A DNA stretch of 62,919 nt from Roseivirga sp. (lineage in GTDB: Bacteria > Bacteroidota > Bacteroidia > Cytophagales > Cyclobacteriaceae): positions 1 to 62,919 of the forward strand of contig JAJCYM010000092.1 in NCBI GenBank assembly GCA_029262895.1, written 5' to 3'. The position numbers were made by a program, and so were the translations under genes. Positions 24,076 to 32,861 of the stretch are shown one piece after another. Each line of letters opens with the position of its first letter. Position 1 is the stretch's first letter. Under the pieces are notes generated by a model. It saw nothing but the letters and a program-made list of their open reading frames with translations. It was not told the origin of the DNA and did no database searches.

Positions 24076-25641
24076 ATGAAGAGAAGATTTCTTATTTGGT
24101 TGTTGCCCCTGACGTGCATTTTCAGTGCGAATGTATTTGCGCAGCAAACTGTAACGGTCAAAAGTGCAGAATCGCTAAGTCAGGTGATCATAGATGGCCA
24201 AAAGGCGCAGAAACTGGTTGACAATGTATGGCTTCAGCACGAAGACACAGACATACGCTGTGACTCGGCCTATTTTTTTATTGCCACTAACTCCGCTAAG
24301 GCCTTTGGTCATGTTACTATTATAGATGAGATTGACAAATTGAATCTCAAAGGGGATTACTTAGAATACAGTGGAGACACCCGAATCGCCAAAATTCGCG
24401 AAAACGTTATTTTGAAAGATGACAGTGCCGACCTCTACACAAATTATCTTGACTTCGACCGGAATGCTCAAATCGGATACTACTCGAATGGCGGCAAGCT
24501 TGTAGATAGTACCAATGTGTTAACCAGCCTGCAAGGTTTTTACAATACAGAAACTAAAGAATCTCAATTCATAGACTCGGTTCACCTTGTAAGTCCTGAT
24601 TTTGAAATGTGGACTGATACGCTTAACTACACTTCACAAGACAAAATCGCGATCGCCAGGGGAAAAACGCTGGGTCACTCGCAAGAAGGTGATACGCTGA
24701 CAACCAATACCGGACTGATATACAACTCAAGGCTCAAGTACAGCGAGGTTTATTTTGGCACCATTACCACGGCTGACTATAAAATCAAAGGAGATACGCT
24801 ATTCGCCAACGACAGCACACGCTATTATCAAGGTGATCTGAACGTCCGCATGACTTCCTTTCAAGACTCCCTCACCATTTTTGGAGACAGAATGAGGTAT
24901 GATAGGAATAAGGGCCACGCAACAGTCTATGAGCGGGCTTATCTGCGAAAGATGATGCAGAACGACAGTCTTTTCATCAGGGGAGACACTTTGGTTTCAG
25001 TTCAGGACACCATTAAAAACGAAAAGTATTTAACTGCCTACAAGGATGTCCAAATGTATAAATCAGACATGCAGGGAAAGGCAGATTCTGTGAGTTATAA
25101 CATGAACGATTCAACCATTTACATGTACCAAGACCCGGTTATTTGGAACATTGATAGCCAAATTGAGGCCGACTCGGTGAATATTCAAATCGCCAATAAC
25201 AAAATTCACAGGATGAATTTGAGTGTTAATTCGTTCGTAATTACCCAAGATTCTGTGCTCAATTTCAATCAGGTAAAGGGCCGCAGCATGGTAATACATT
25301 TTGATGAAGGCTTCATTACAAAAGCCGATGTTAATGGCAACGGGGAAAGCATCTATTTCACAATTGATAGAAATAACAATTCCAGTTCGATGAACAAGGT
25401 GGTATGCTCCAACATGGCTATTTATTTTGAGGACAATGTCGTTTCAGACTTAAGAATGTATCGGCAGGTTGATGGTAATTTTGTACCTCCACCGGAAATC
25501 AAAGATCCTGACAAAAGGCTGCGGGGATTTGAGTGGAAAGCCACAGAAAAGCCGAAGTTGTTAGACATTGCTCGACATCTTCAAAAACCAGCAATTAAAT
25601 TAACAAAAGAAAGCCCTCCTGATCCTGTTAAAAAAGGTTAA
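24076..25641 (+). CDS. OstA/LptA-like lipopolysaccharide transport protein
   Basis: The ATG at 24076 is preferred to a TTG five codons upstream because it begins a clean signal peptide (MKRRFLIWLLPLTC..., cleavage after NVFAQ); the product is 521 residues. The sequence is repeated beta-jellyroll of the OstA/LptA/LptD N-terminal type: KLVDNVWLQHEDTDIRCDSA, AKAFGHVTIIDE, LYTNYLDFDRNAQIGYYSNG and similar strands for nearly the whole length. It lacks the C-terminal LptD barrel, so it is the periplasmic LPS bridge form that Bacteroidota carry as a long protein. It is followed 98 bp later by bamD, so envelope-assembly genes are grouped. Confidence 0.85.
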   Translation: MKRRFLIWLLPLTCIFSANVFAQQTVTVKSAESLSQVIIDGQKAQKLVDNVWLQHEDTDIRCDSAYFFIATNSAKAFGHVTIIDEIDKLNLKGDYLEYSGDTRIAKIRENVILKDDSADLYTNYLDFDRNAQIGYYSNGGKLVDSTNVLTSLQGFYNTETKESQFIDSVHLVSPDFEMWTDTLNYTSQDKIAIARGKTLGHSQEGDTLTTNTGLIYNSRLKYSEVYFGTITTADYKIKGDTLFANDSTRYYQGDLNVRMTSFQDSLTIFGDRMRYDRNKGHATVYERAYLRKMMQNDSLFIRGDTLVSVQDTIKNEKYLTAYKDVQMYKSDMQGKADSVSYNMNDSTIYMYQDPVIWNIDSQIEADSVNIQIANNKIHRMNLSVNSFVITQDSVLNFNQVKGRSMVIHFDEGFITKADVNGNGESIYFTIDRNNNSSSMNKVVCSNMAIYFEDNVVSDLRMYRQVDGNFVPPPEIKDPDKRLRGFEWKATEKPKLLDIARHLQKPAIKLTKESPPDPVKKG

Positions 25642-25701
25642 TAAAGCACGTTTGGGGCTAAAAAGTCGTTTTCTTTGATAAGATTCTTAAAGCAATCAAA
25701 A

Positions 25702-25732
25702 TTGGATATCTCAAGCATTACTGGTAACTTTG
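25702..25732 (+). promoter_or_regulatory. Bacteroidota-type promoter of bamD
   Basis: TTG (25702-25704), 20 bases, TAACTTTG (25725-25732): both elements exact and correctly spaced. The bamD ATG is only 7 bp beyond the -7 element, so the message should have almost no leader. Confidence 0.65.
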
Positions 25733-25739
25733 CGAGCTT

Positions 25740-26570
25740 ATGAAAAAATCCCTTTGGATAGTGGTGTTGGTGGCGGCCTTATTCGCCTCTGGTTGTAGTT
25801 CAAGATTGGCACAACTAGAGCGTACCAACGACTTTGATGAACTCTATAAAGGAGCCATCACTTTCTACGAGCAAGGGAAATACGGAAGGGCAAAAATCCT
25901 TTTTGAGAGAATTGAACCATTCTTTAGAGGTACCGCTGAGGCGGAAAAGGTGAGGTTCTACTGGGCATATGCAGAATATTATTCACATTATTATGTATTG
26001 AGTGCTCACCACTTCAAAGATTTTTTCCAAACCTACGGCAGAAGTCCGCTGGCCGAAGAAGCCGAGTTCATGCATGCTTTTTCATTATACAAAAACTCCC
26101 CGGATGAAAATCTGGATCAAACCACATCTCAAGAAGCGGTTGTGGCCATGCAGAATTTCTTGAACAGAAGACCAGCGACAAAGTATTTTCAGCAAGGCAC
26201 TGATATTATCGATGAGTTGCAAGTTAGGTTTGAAACGAAGGCCTACAATACTGCAAAACTTTATCACAAACTCACTCTAGGGCTGTCCTATCGTAATTAT
26301 TTAGAAGCCGCCCTGGAGAGCTTCGACAGCTTTAAAAAAGACTTCCCCGATTCGAAATTTAACGAAGAATTACTATTCCTTTCTGTTGAAACGAGTTATA
26401 AAATCGCAGAAAATAGTTTATCAAGATTACAGACTGAACGATACAGCAAGGCGATTGATTTTTACAATGATTTCGTTTCTAAGTATCCGAAAAGCGAATA
26501 TATGAGTCAAGCAACAGAGTTGTTTGAAAAATCACAATTAGAATTAAAAGCATTAAAAAGCACAAATTGA
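25740..26570 (+). CDS. bamD: Outer-membrane assembly lipoprotein BamD
   Basis: The 276-residue protein starts with a lipoprotein signal (hydrophobic stretch, then lipid cysteine Cys19 in FASGC). TPR-like helices follow: AITFYEQGKYGRAKILFERI, AHHFKDFFQTYGRSPLAEEAEFMHAFSLY, LAALESFDSFKKDFPDS-type repeats and KAIDFYNDFVSKYPKS. This is the YfiO/BamD arrangement and length. BamD works with BamA to insert beta-barrel proteins in the outer membrane. It is followed by rpoZ after 1 bp and coaBC after a further 4 bp, so the three form one operon from the promoter at 25702. Confidence 0.93.
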   Translation: MKKSLWIVVLVAALFASGCSSRLAQLERTNDFDELYKGAITFYEQGKYGRAKILFERIEPFFRGTAEAEKVRFYWAYAEYYSHYYVLSAHHFKDFFQTYGRSPLAEEAEFMHAFSLYKNSPDENLDQTTSQEAVVAMQNFLNRRPATKYFQQGTDIIDELQVRFETKAYNTAKLYHKLTLGLSYRNYLEAALESFDSFKKDFPDSKFNEELLFLSVETSYKIAENSLSRLQTERYSKAIDFYNDFVSKYPKSEYMSQATELFEKSQLELKALKSTN

Positions 26571-26571
26571 T

Positions 26572-26898
26572 ATGGCAGTAAATCCATCTATTATCACAAG
26601 AAATGCCGAAGAATTAGCACAACCAACTGGTAACATTTACGAGTCGGTTGCTATAATTGGCAGAAGAGCCAAACAAATTGCGACTAACGTCAAAGAAGAG
26701 TTGAATGGCAAACTAGCTGAATTCGCTTCTACAGTTGACAATCTTGAGGAGATTTTCGAGAACAGAGAGCAAATTGAGATTTCTAAATTCTATGAAAGAA
26801 TGCCAAAGCCAACTTCAATGGCGATAGAGGAATTCAAGAATGAAGAAATTTTCTGGAAGTATAAAGAAATAGAAGAAGGAAGCGAACAAAGTCGCTAA
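26572..26898 (+). CDS. rpoZ: RNA polymerase omega subunit, Bacteroidota form
   Basis: The 108-residue protein has the omega core in the form used by Bacteroidota: NIYESVAIIGRRAKQIATNV (26-45), an acidic middle and a C-terminal helix. The tyrosine/isoleucine-arginine-arginine-A-KQI segment corresponds to the RRARQL region of E. coli omega. It stabilises the beta' subunit. Starting one base after bamD and followed within 4 bp by coaBC, it keeps the bamD-rpoZ-coaBC order that I recognise from this phylum. Confidence 0.88.
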   Translation: MAVNPSIITRNAEELAQPTGNIYESVAIIGRRAKQIATNVKEELNGKLAEFASTVDNLEEIFENREQIEISKFYERMPKPTSMAIEEFKNEEIFWKYKEIEEGSEQSR

Positions 26899-26902
26899 AC
26901 CC

Positions 26903-28105
26903 ATGCTTAAGGGGAAAAAAATAGTTCTTGGTGTAACCGGAAGTATAGCAGCTTACAAAGCTGCTTTTTTCGTCAGACTCCTGGTGAAAGAACAAGCCGA
27001 GGTCAAGGTGATTATGACCAATGCGGCCAAGGACTTTATAACTCCTCTCACTTTGGCGACAGTTGCGAAAAACCCTGTGCTCAGTGAGTTCGTCAAAGGA
27101 CAGGGCGGTGAATGGAACAATCACGTTGAGTTAGGGCTTTGGGCTGATGCCATGATCATCGCTCCTGCCAGTGCCAATACTATTGGCAAAATGGCCAATG
27201 GTCTCTGCGACAACCTACTGCTGGCCACCTACCTTTCTGCTAGATGTCCCGTGTTTGTGGCTCCGGCAATGGATTTGGATATGTATCAACATCCGGCAGT
27301 TTTAAGCAATTTGAAAAAGCTCAAAACGTATGGCAATCACATTATTGACGCGCAACATGGCGAACTCGCCAGCGGTCTGGTAGGCACAGGCAGGCTTGCT
27401 GAACCGGAACACCTGGTACAACAGCTCAATGATTTTTTTGATAGCCGACATAGCCTGAGCAAAAAAAAAATACTCATAACGGCCGGGCCAACCTATGAGG
27501 CTATTGACCCCGTTAGATTTATAGGCAATCATTCTACTGGAAAAATGGGCTTTGCCATAGCCGAGGAAGCTGCCAATCAAGGGGCAGAAGTGATATTAGT
27601 AAGTGGCCCAACACATTTACAGACCAACCACCCGGCCATCAAAGAGATTAAAGTAGCCTCAGGAAATGAGATGTATCTGGCCAGTAAACAAGAGGCAGCT
27701 ACCAGCGATATCAACATTCTAGCAGCGGCTGTTGCTGATTATGCACCAAAAACTGTGGCTAATCAAAAGATCAAGAAGAAGTCTGACGATATGACTTTGG
27801 AATTGGTTAAAACCACAGATATTGCTAAGGAATTAGGGAAAACCAAGCGAAATGGTCAGATCAATGTTGGCTTCGCTCTTGAAACCAATTCCGAAATCGA
27901 AAATGCACAAAATAAGATCGCAGCCAAAAACTTCGATTTGATTGTACTCAATTCCCTTAATGACCAGGGTGCGGGGTTTGGCCATGACACGAATAAAATA
28001 TCCATCATTGACAATCAGAATAAAATTCAACATTTTGAGTTAAAGTCAAAAAAGGAAGTTGCCAAAGACATCATTCATGCGATTGTTGATAAAATCCATT
28101 CTTAG
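26903..28105 (+). CDS. coaBC: Bifunctional phosphopantothenoylcysteine decarboxylase / synthetase
   Basis: The 400-residue protein is a fusion. Residues 1-~180 are the flavin-dependent CoaC part (GVTGSIAAYKA, catalytic His in NNHVELG, PASANTIGKMANGLCDN, PAMDLDMYQHPA, ELASGLVGTGRLAEP). Residues ~185-400 are the CoaB synthetase (ITAGPTYEAIDPVRFIGNHS, then STGKMGFAIAEEA, AAVADYAP and a Lys-rich nucleotide loop KIKKKSDD). Together they make 4'-phosphopantetheine from phosphopantothenate and cysteine in CoA synthesis. Its 3' end overlaps the start of porD by 29 bases. Confidence 0.95.
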   Translation: MLKGKKIVLGVTGSIAAYKAAFFVRLLVKEQAEVKVIMTNAAKDFITPLTLATVAKNPVLSEFVKGQGGEWNNHVELGLWADAMIIAPASANTIGKMANGLCDNLLLATYLSARCPVFVAPAMDLDMYQHPAVLSNLKKLKTYGNHIIDAQHGELASGLVGTGRLAEPEHLVQQLNDFFDSRHSLSKKKILITAGPTYEAIDPVRFIGNHSTGKMGFAIAEEAANQGAEVILVSGPTHLQTNHPAIKEIKVASGNEMYLASKQEAATSDINILAAAVADYAPKTVANQKIKKKSDDMTLELVKTTDIAKELGKTKRNGQINVGFALETNSEIENAQNKIAAKNFDLIVLNSLNDQGAGFGHDTNKISIIDNQNKIQHFELKSKKEVAKDIIHAIVDKIHS

Positions 28106-28991
28106 TACCATCGGCCTCGTCCTCTGCACTACATTTAGTGGACTGGCTCAAGAGCTTAATTTCACGGTAAACATTAATGCCGACCAAGTTCAAACTACGG
28201 AGAGGGGCATATTCCAAGAAATGGGAACAGCATTCGAGCGATTCTTGAATGAGAAAACCTGGACAGGTGATAATTTTCGAAACAACGAAAAAATTAAGGG
28301 TAACCTTATTCTCACTATTCAGAGTCAGCCATCCATTGGTTCGTTCACGGCTAATGCTCAGGTGCAGGTAGTTAGACCTGTTTATGGCACCAACTACGAG
28401 ACACTGCTCCTGAACTTTGCCGACAGAGATTGGGAATTTGCCTATACGGCATCACAACCACTCGATTTCAACGAAAACAGCTATTTGAACAACATCACTT
28501 CCCTCCTTGCCTATTATGCTTATCTGGCCATTGGTCTGGATTATGACTCCTTCAGCCCCCTTGGTGGAAACCAGTTCTATGAAAAAGCACTTAATGTAGT
28601 GAACAACGCACAGCAAGCAGGGAGGCCAGGTTGGAGGCAATTTGAAAACACCAGGAACCGCTATTGGCTAATAGAGAATCTTGGTATCAACAATCAGTAC
28701 CAGCCGGTTCGTCAGGCCATATATGCCTACCATCTTAACGGTCTGGATATCCTAAAGACAGAAGGTGACAAGTGCCGCGCAAATATTTTGGAGGCTTTCA
28801 AAAACATACAGCAAGTGAATCGCACGCTGCCCAACGCCATTTTGATCAGGTCCTTCTTCGATTCCAAATCGGATGAAATAGTCAACATTTTCTCTGAGGG
28901 GCCATTGAATGTAAGGCGAGAGGTTTACAACGAGCTTCTAAAACTTGATCCTACAAGAAGCGCGAAGTATCGCAAAATCGTTCAGAATTAG
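28077..28991 (+). CDS. porD: DUF4835 / PorD-type type IX secretion protein
   Basis: The ATG at 28077 is chosen over TTG at 28059 because it gives a compact signal peptide (MRLLIKSILSTIGLVLCTTF, cleavage after GLAQ); 304 residues. The mature part (ELNFTVNINADQVQTTERGIF, NYETLLLNFADRDWEF, LLAYYAYLAIGLDYDSF) is the DUF4835 family, which includes PorD of the type IX secretion/gliding machinery. PorD's exact role in that system is not settled. The gene overlaps coaBC by 29 bases, a placement I recognise from this phylum. It implies the organism has type IX secretion. Confidence 0.88.
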   Translation: MRLLIKSILSTIGLVLCTTFSGLAQELNFTVNINADQVQTTERGIFQEMGTAFERFLNEKTWTGDNFRNNEKIKGNLILTIQSQPSIGSFTANAQVQVVRPVYGTNYETLLLNFADRDWEFAYTASQPLDFNENSYLNNITSLLAYYAYLAIGLDYDSFSPLGGNQFYEKALNVVNNAQQAGRPGWRQFENTRNRYWLIENLGINNQYQPVRQAIYAYHLNGLDILKTEGDKCRANILEAFKNIQQVNRTLPNAILIRSFFDSKSDEIVNIFSEGPLNVRREVYNELLKLDPTRSAKYRKIVQN

Positions 28992-28993
28992 CG

Positions 28994-29024
28994 TTGCACC
29001 TCCCCCTTCGAATTAATACATTTG
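28994..29024 (+). promoter_or_regulatory. Bacteroidota-type promoter of recN
   Basis: TTG (28994-28996), 20 bases, TACATTTG (29017-29024): exact -33 and -7 elements at standard spacing. Only four bases separate the -7 element from the recN ATG, so the transcript may be leaderless. Confidence 0.6.
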
Positions 29025-29028
29025 TTTG

Positions 29029-30681
29029 ATGCTGCTTAATCTGCACATAGAAAATTATGCGCTTATCCAAGAGCTTAGTCTCTCTCCTGATAAGGCATTA
29101 AATATTGTAACTGGAGAAACCGGGGCAGGTAAATCCATTATGCTTGGTGCACTTGGCCTTCTTCTTGGAAAGAGAGCTGATACCAAGGTGCTGCTTGACA
29201 CTAACAGAAAGTGCATTATCGAAGGTGTATTTGATATCAGGGCTTATCAACTCAAAGGCCTTTTTGACGAGCATGACATGGAATTTGAAGAGGAATGTAT
29301 CATTCGAAGAGAGATTAGCCCGAGTGGAAAGTCTCGCGCTTTTGTGAATGACGGGGTGTCAAACCTTGAGTTTTTAAAAGTACTTGGCACGAGCCTAATG
29401 GATGTTCACTCCCAGCATGAAACCCTTTTGTTAGCCACCAACAAATTTCAGCTAGGCATTATTGATGACTTTGCTCAAAACAATACTCAGTTGACAACAT
29501 ATCAGGCCGCCTTCAGAAAGTATCAAGATCAACATAGTATTTACGAAGAATTGGTTAGCGAATCAGCCGAATTGAAAAAAGAGGCAGACTACAATCAATT
29601 TTTGTTTGACGAACTAGACAAAGCCGATCTCCATGCAACAGAGCAACAAGAGCTAGAGGAGCAAGTGAACAAATTGGAGAATGCCGAAGAAATCAAGCTC
29701 AAGCTCAATGAGGCCCTGGCCTACCTTGACCAATCTGAAGTTTCTGTCAATACAATGGTCTACGACCTTAAAAGTACGCTTGATCAGATTTCTTCCTATA
29801 CCGAAAGTTTTGGGAAGCTCAACGAACGCATTAATAGTATTTTGATCGAGCTTAAAGACCTGACTAATGAATTGGAATCAGAGGAATCATTGGTAGAATA
29901 TGATCCACAGCTTACGGAGGAAAAGCAACAACGGTTGAGTTTGATCTACAAGCTGCAACAAAAACATCAAGTGGATAGCATTCAGGAATTACTGGATATT
30001 CTCGAAACCTTAAGTGATAAGGTTTTGAAGGTAGAAAACCTGGATACAGTTATTGAGGAAGCCAGACAAGCAAGAGATAAAGCCTATGGCGATGTGCTTG
30101 AGTCTGGAGGCGTACTCTCAAAATCACGGATATCCTGCTTCAAGACCTTCGAAGATAAGTTACTGCAGTTGCTCTATGAACTCGGCATGCCGGAAGCTTC
30201 CATTAGCATTCAGCACAAGTCAATAGAGCCTGGCAATGCTGGACTTGATGAAGTCAATATTGGTTTCTCTGCAAATAAAGGCATTGCGCCCCAGTCACTT
30301 AAGGTGGCGGCTTCAGGTGGAGAGTTTTCGCGCCTTATGTTCTCCATCAAATACATTTTAGCAGATAGAACGGCTTTACCTACCATCGTTTTTGATGAAA
30401 TTGACACCGGAGTATCAGGTGAAATTGCCATTAAATTAGCGCAAATGATGCATCAAATGGCAGCTAATCACCAGGTAATCACCATTACCCATCTACCCCA
30501 AATTGCAGCAAAAGGTCATGCACATTATTTCGTCTACAAAGACAATGAGTCTGAGACTACTTCCAGCAAAATCAGGGAATTGTCTGAAGCAGATCGCATC
30601 ACAGAAATTGCTCAGATGATTGGGGGAAAAGAACCTTCTGAAAAGTCCTTGGAAAGTGCCAAAGAGCTGATGGCCTTGTAA
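29029..30681 (+). CDS. recN: DNA repair ATPase RecN
   Basis: Start taken at the ATG (MLLNLHIENYALIQEL), one codon inside an in-frame TTG. The 550-residue SMC-like protein has Walker A TGETGAGKSIM (~31-41), a central coiled coil (about 150-360), the ABC signature ASGGEFSRLMFS and Walker B PTIVFDEIDTGVSGE, then ITHLPQIAAKGHAH. Length and domain order match RecN throughout. It helps hold and align broken DNA for double-strand-break repair. Monocistronic with the promoter just upstream. Confidence 0.96.
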   Translation: MLLNLHIENYALIQELSLSPDKALNIVTGETGAGKSIMLGALGLLLGKRADTKVLLDTNRKCIIEGVFDIRAYQLKGLFDEHDMEFEEECIIRREISPSGKSRAFVNDGVSNLEFLKVLGTSLMDVHSQHETLLLATNKFQLGIIDDFAQNNTQLTTYQAAFRKYQDQHSIYEELVSESAELKKEADYNQFLFDELDKADLHATEQQELEEQVNKLENAEEIKLKLNEALAYLDQSEVSVNTMVYDLKSTLDQISSYTESFGKLNERINSILIELKDLTNELESEESLVEYDPQLTEEKQQRLSLIYKLQQKHQVDSIQELLDILETLSDKVLKVENLDTVIEEARQARDKAYGDVLESGGVLSKSRISCFKTFEDKLLQLLYELGMPEASISIQHKSIEPGNAGLDEVNIGFSANKGIAPQSLKVAASGGEFSRLMFSIKYILADRTALPTIVFDEIDTGVSGEIAIKLAQMMHQMAANHQVITITHLPQIAAKGHAHYFVYKDNESETTSSKIRELSEADRITEIAQMIGGKEPSEKSLESAKELMAL

Positions 30682-30748
30682 TGGACGATTTTTTAGCAAT
30701 TTGATTAATGGTAAAGAATACCAATCCATTATTAATATTTTCGTGCCA

Positions 30749-31894
30749 ATGATTGCCAGCCTAATATCTAATGCAAGACTGACATTGATTGGCTTTTGGG
30801 CCATGTGTTTTACCCAATTAGGCCTTGCTCAGGACACGCTCAAATTTGAAAACCAATTCGAATATACCGTTGAAGCCTTAAATGTATCAACCCCTTTTGG
30901 AGAAAAACACACTGAATTTCTAGGTAAAATTCTTAACCAATCTACGCTCAGCCTCGGCAGCAAGCATAGTTTGAATTTAGGCCTCATGATCGTTCATGAC
31001 AATATGCCGTCTGCCTTGAGGGTCGGTGATCTTCAAACCTTTTCAAACCTGGAGGCAGGAAATCTTTACGGCTTTAATGAGCTTTATTACCAATTCAAAA
31101 CTGAAAACCTCACCATAAAAGTAGGTGGTCAGGATATCAATACAGATTTTTTTGTCACTGAGAACGGGCTTCTTTTCGCTCACAGTTCTATGGGTATTGA
31201 TCCTGTGGCTACCGTGAATATGCCAACCCCTACTTACCCCTTTACAGGATTTTCAGTTTCAGCCAATTGGAATATTAACAAGACGCTAGGCCTGAGAGTC
31301 GGGGTATTTGACGGACAATTTGCCAATGCGCGTAACAAATTCTTACCCGTTTCCTGGACACTCAGTGGCAATCAAGGTTTTCTATATCTTCTCGAACCTG
31401 AGGTACGGCTTTTCAAAAATCGGCTAATAACGAAAGTTGGCGCTTACCATCACTCAGGTTTTTTTCCTAAAAAAGATGCCGGGGGTCGTGGAAAATTCTG
31501 GGGTTTTTATAACATCTCAGACCTTAAGTTGAGCGAAATTGGGCAGGAGTCAATCCATTTTTATTACCAGATAAACGCAACCTCAAAAGCCTTAAGTGAT
31601 CTTGATTTATACTACGGATTAGGTTTTAGATTCGTAAATGTCCTGCGCCTTCAAAAAGAAAATGAATTAGGAATTGGGTTGGCCCACGCCAGCATCAATA
31701 CCGACTTCCCTTCAGTGAGAAACCAATATGATATCCATTCTGAAACAGTGCTGGAGATCAATTGGAAAGTACAAATCAATAATAAGATTGCGCTTCAACC
31801 CTACTTCCAATACATAAACATAAAAGAAATAGATACCGATCTCAAAGAGCCTGTGGTCTTCGCTCTTAGAGCTTACTTTAATCTTGAGTATTGA
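30749..31894 (+). CDS. OprB-family carbohydrate porin-like protein
   Basis: The ATG at 30749 is used instead of an upstream TTG at 30701; it gives a signal peptide ending at GLAQ (381 residues). The mature chain is a beta-barrel: alternating short strands with many aromatic residues, an opening YGFNELYYQF segment and GFSVSANWNINKTLGLRVGVFDG, then QPYFQYINIK and VVFALRAYFNLEY at the C-terminus, ending in an aromatic residue as outer-membrane proteins do. The pattern fits the carbohydrate-selective porin OprB family. Substrate unknown. It follows recN by 67 bp. Confidence 0.7.
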   Translation: MIASLISNARLTLIGFWAMCFTQLGLAQDTLKFENQFEYTVEALNVSTPFGEKHTEFLGKILNQSTLSLGSKHSLNLGLMIVHDNMPSALRVGDLQTFSNLEAGNLYGFNELYYQFKTENLTIKVGGQDINTDFFVTENGLLFAHSSMGIDPVATVNMPTPTYPFTGFSVSANWNINKTLGLRVGVFDGQFANARNKFLPVSWTLSGNQGFLYLLEPEVRLFKNRLITKVGAYHHSGFFPKKDAGGRGKFWGFYNISDLKLSEIGQESIHFYYQINATSKALSDLDLYYGLGFRFVNVLRLQKENELGIGLAHASINTDFPSVRNQYDIHSETVLEINWKVQINNKIALQPYFQYINIKEIDTDLKEPVVFALRAYFNLEY

Positions 31895-31964
31895 TTCCGG
31901 TGTACAGATGTCAAATTCTAAAATCTAATTTCTATTTTTACGCGCAGATTAAGACGAACAAACT

Positions 31965-32780
31965 ATGGCACATAATCTATTAAAAGGTAAAAGAGGAATC
32001 ATTTTTGGCGCTTTAGACAAAAGATCAATCGCATGGAAAGTAGCGCAAGTAGCTAAGGCTGAGGGTGCTGAATTCACTTTGACCAATGCCCCCATAGCCA
32101 TGCGCATGGGAGCCATTAATCAGTTGGCGGAAGAATGTGGATCGGAGATAATTCCAGCAGACGCCACCTCCATAGAAGATTTAGAGAATCTATTCACTAA
32201 ATCAATGGAGATACTTGGTGGTAAAATTGACTTTGTGCTTCATTCCATTGGCATGAGCCCAAACGTGAGAAAGGGTCGTGATTATGGCAATTTGAATTAC
32301 GATTGGTTAACCAAGACCCTCGATGTTTCAGCCATTTCTTTTCATAAAGTCATGCAAACTGCTGAAAAGTTGGATGCCATGAATGAATGGGGTTCTATCA
32401 TGGCGCTTTCCTATATAGCAGCACAGCGATCATTCCCGGATTATTCTGACATGGCCCAAGCAAAAGCTATGCTTGAATCTATTGCCAGAAGTTATGGGGA
32501 GCGGTTTGCCAGGTTGAAAAAAGTGCGCGTAAACACAATTTCGCAATCACCTACAATGACAACTGCTGGAAGCGGAGTTGGAGGCTTTGATGTCTTTTTC
32601 TCTTATGCGGATAAAATGTCTCCTCTCGGCAATGCAACTGCAGAAGATTGTGCAAACTACTGCGTGACCATGTTCTCTGACATGACTAAAATGGTGACCA
32701 TGCAGAACTTGATGCATGATGGTGGCTTCTCAAGCTCCGGCATTACGGATGATTTGATTGAGCAATTAACTAAAGAATAA
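31965..32780 (+). CDS. fabI: Enoyl-[acyl-carrier-protein] reductase (NADH)
   Basis: The 271-residue SDR-type protein opens with LLKGKRGIIFGALDKRSIAW, the FabI cofactor loop. The active-site pattern is Tyr150 and Tyr160 with Lys167 (SYIAAQRSFPDYSDMAQAK), the FabI Y-x6-K layout. SQSPTMTTAGSGVGGF follows. It reduces enoyl-ACP in the last step of each fatty-acid elongation round. The C-terminal region IMLM-like MQNLMHDGGFSSSG matches the family. It is followed by a hairpin at 32795. Confidence 0.95.
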   Translation: MAHNLLKGKRGIIFGALDKRSIAWKVAQVAKAEGAEFTLTNAPIAMRMGAINQLAEECGSEIIPADATSIEDLENLFTKSMEILGGKIDFVLHSIGMSPNVRKGRDYGNLNYDWLTKTLDVSAISFHKVMQTAEKLDAMNEWGSIMALSYIAAQRSFPDYSDMAQAKAMLESIARSYGERFARLKKVRVNTISQSPTMTTAGSGVGGFDVFFSYADKMSPLGNATAEDCANYCVTMFSDMTKMVTMQNLMHDGGFSSSGITDDLIEQLTKE

Positions 32781-32794
32781 AGTGGCCCTTCTAG

Positions 32795-32817
32795 ACCTCC
32801 CTTGAGTGGGAGGTTTT
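32795..32817 (+). terminator. Probable terminator after fabI
   Basis: ACCTCCC (32795-32801) and GGGAGGT (32808-32814) pair around six bases and lead into TTTT. The T-run is short. A second imperfect pairing (CCCTCATT...ATGGGG) follows at about 32828-32843, so this may also be a degraded palindromic intergenic repeat. Confidence 0.5.
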
Positions 32818-32861
32818 AAGAACAAGTCCCTCATTGAATGGGGATTAGGGCGACCAATTAT

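Noticed and set aside
32782-32861. Insertion sequence remnant between fabI and ispE
   Set aside because: Only two short palindromes are visible with no coding remnant; a terminator plus a possible small intergenic repeat explains it.
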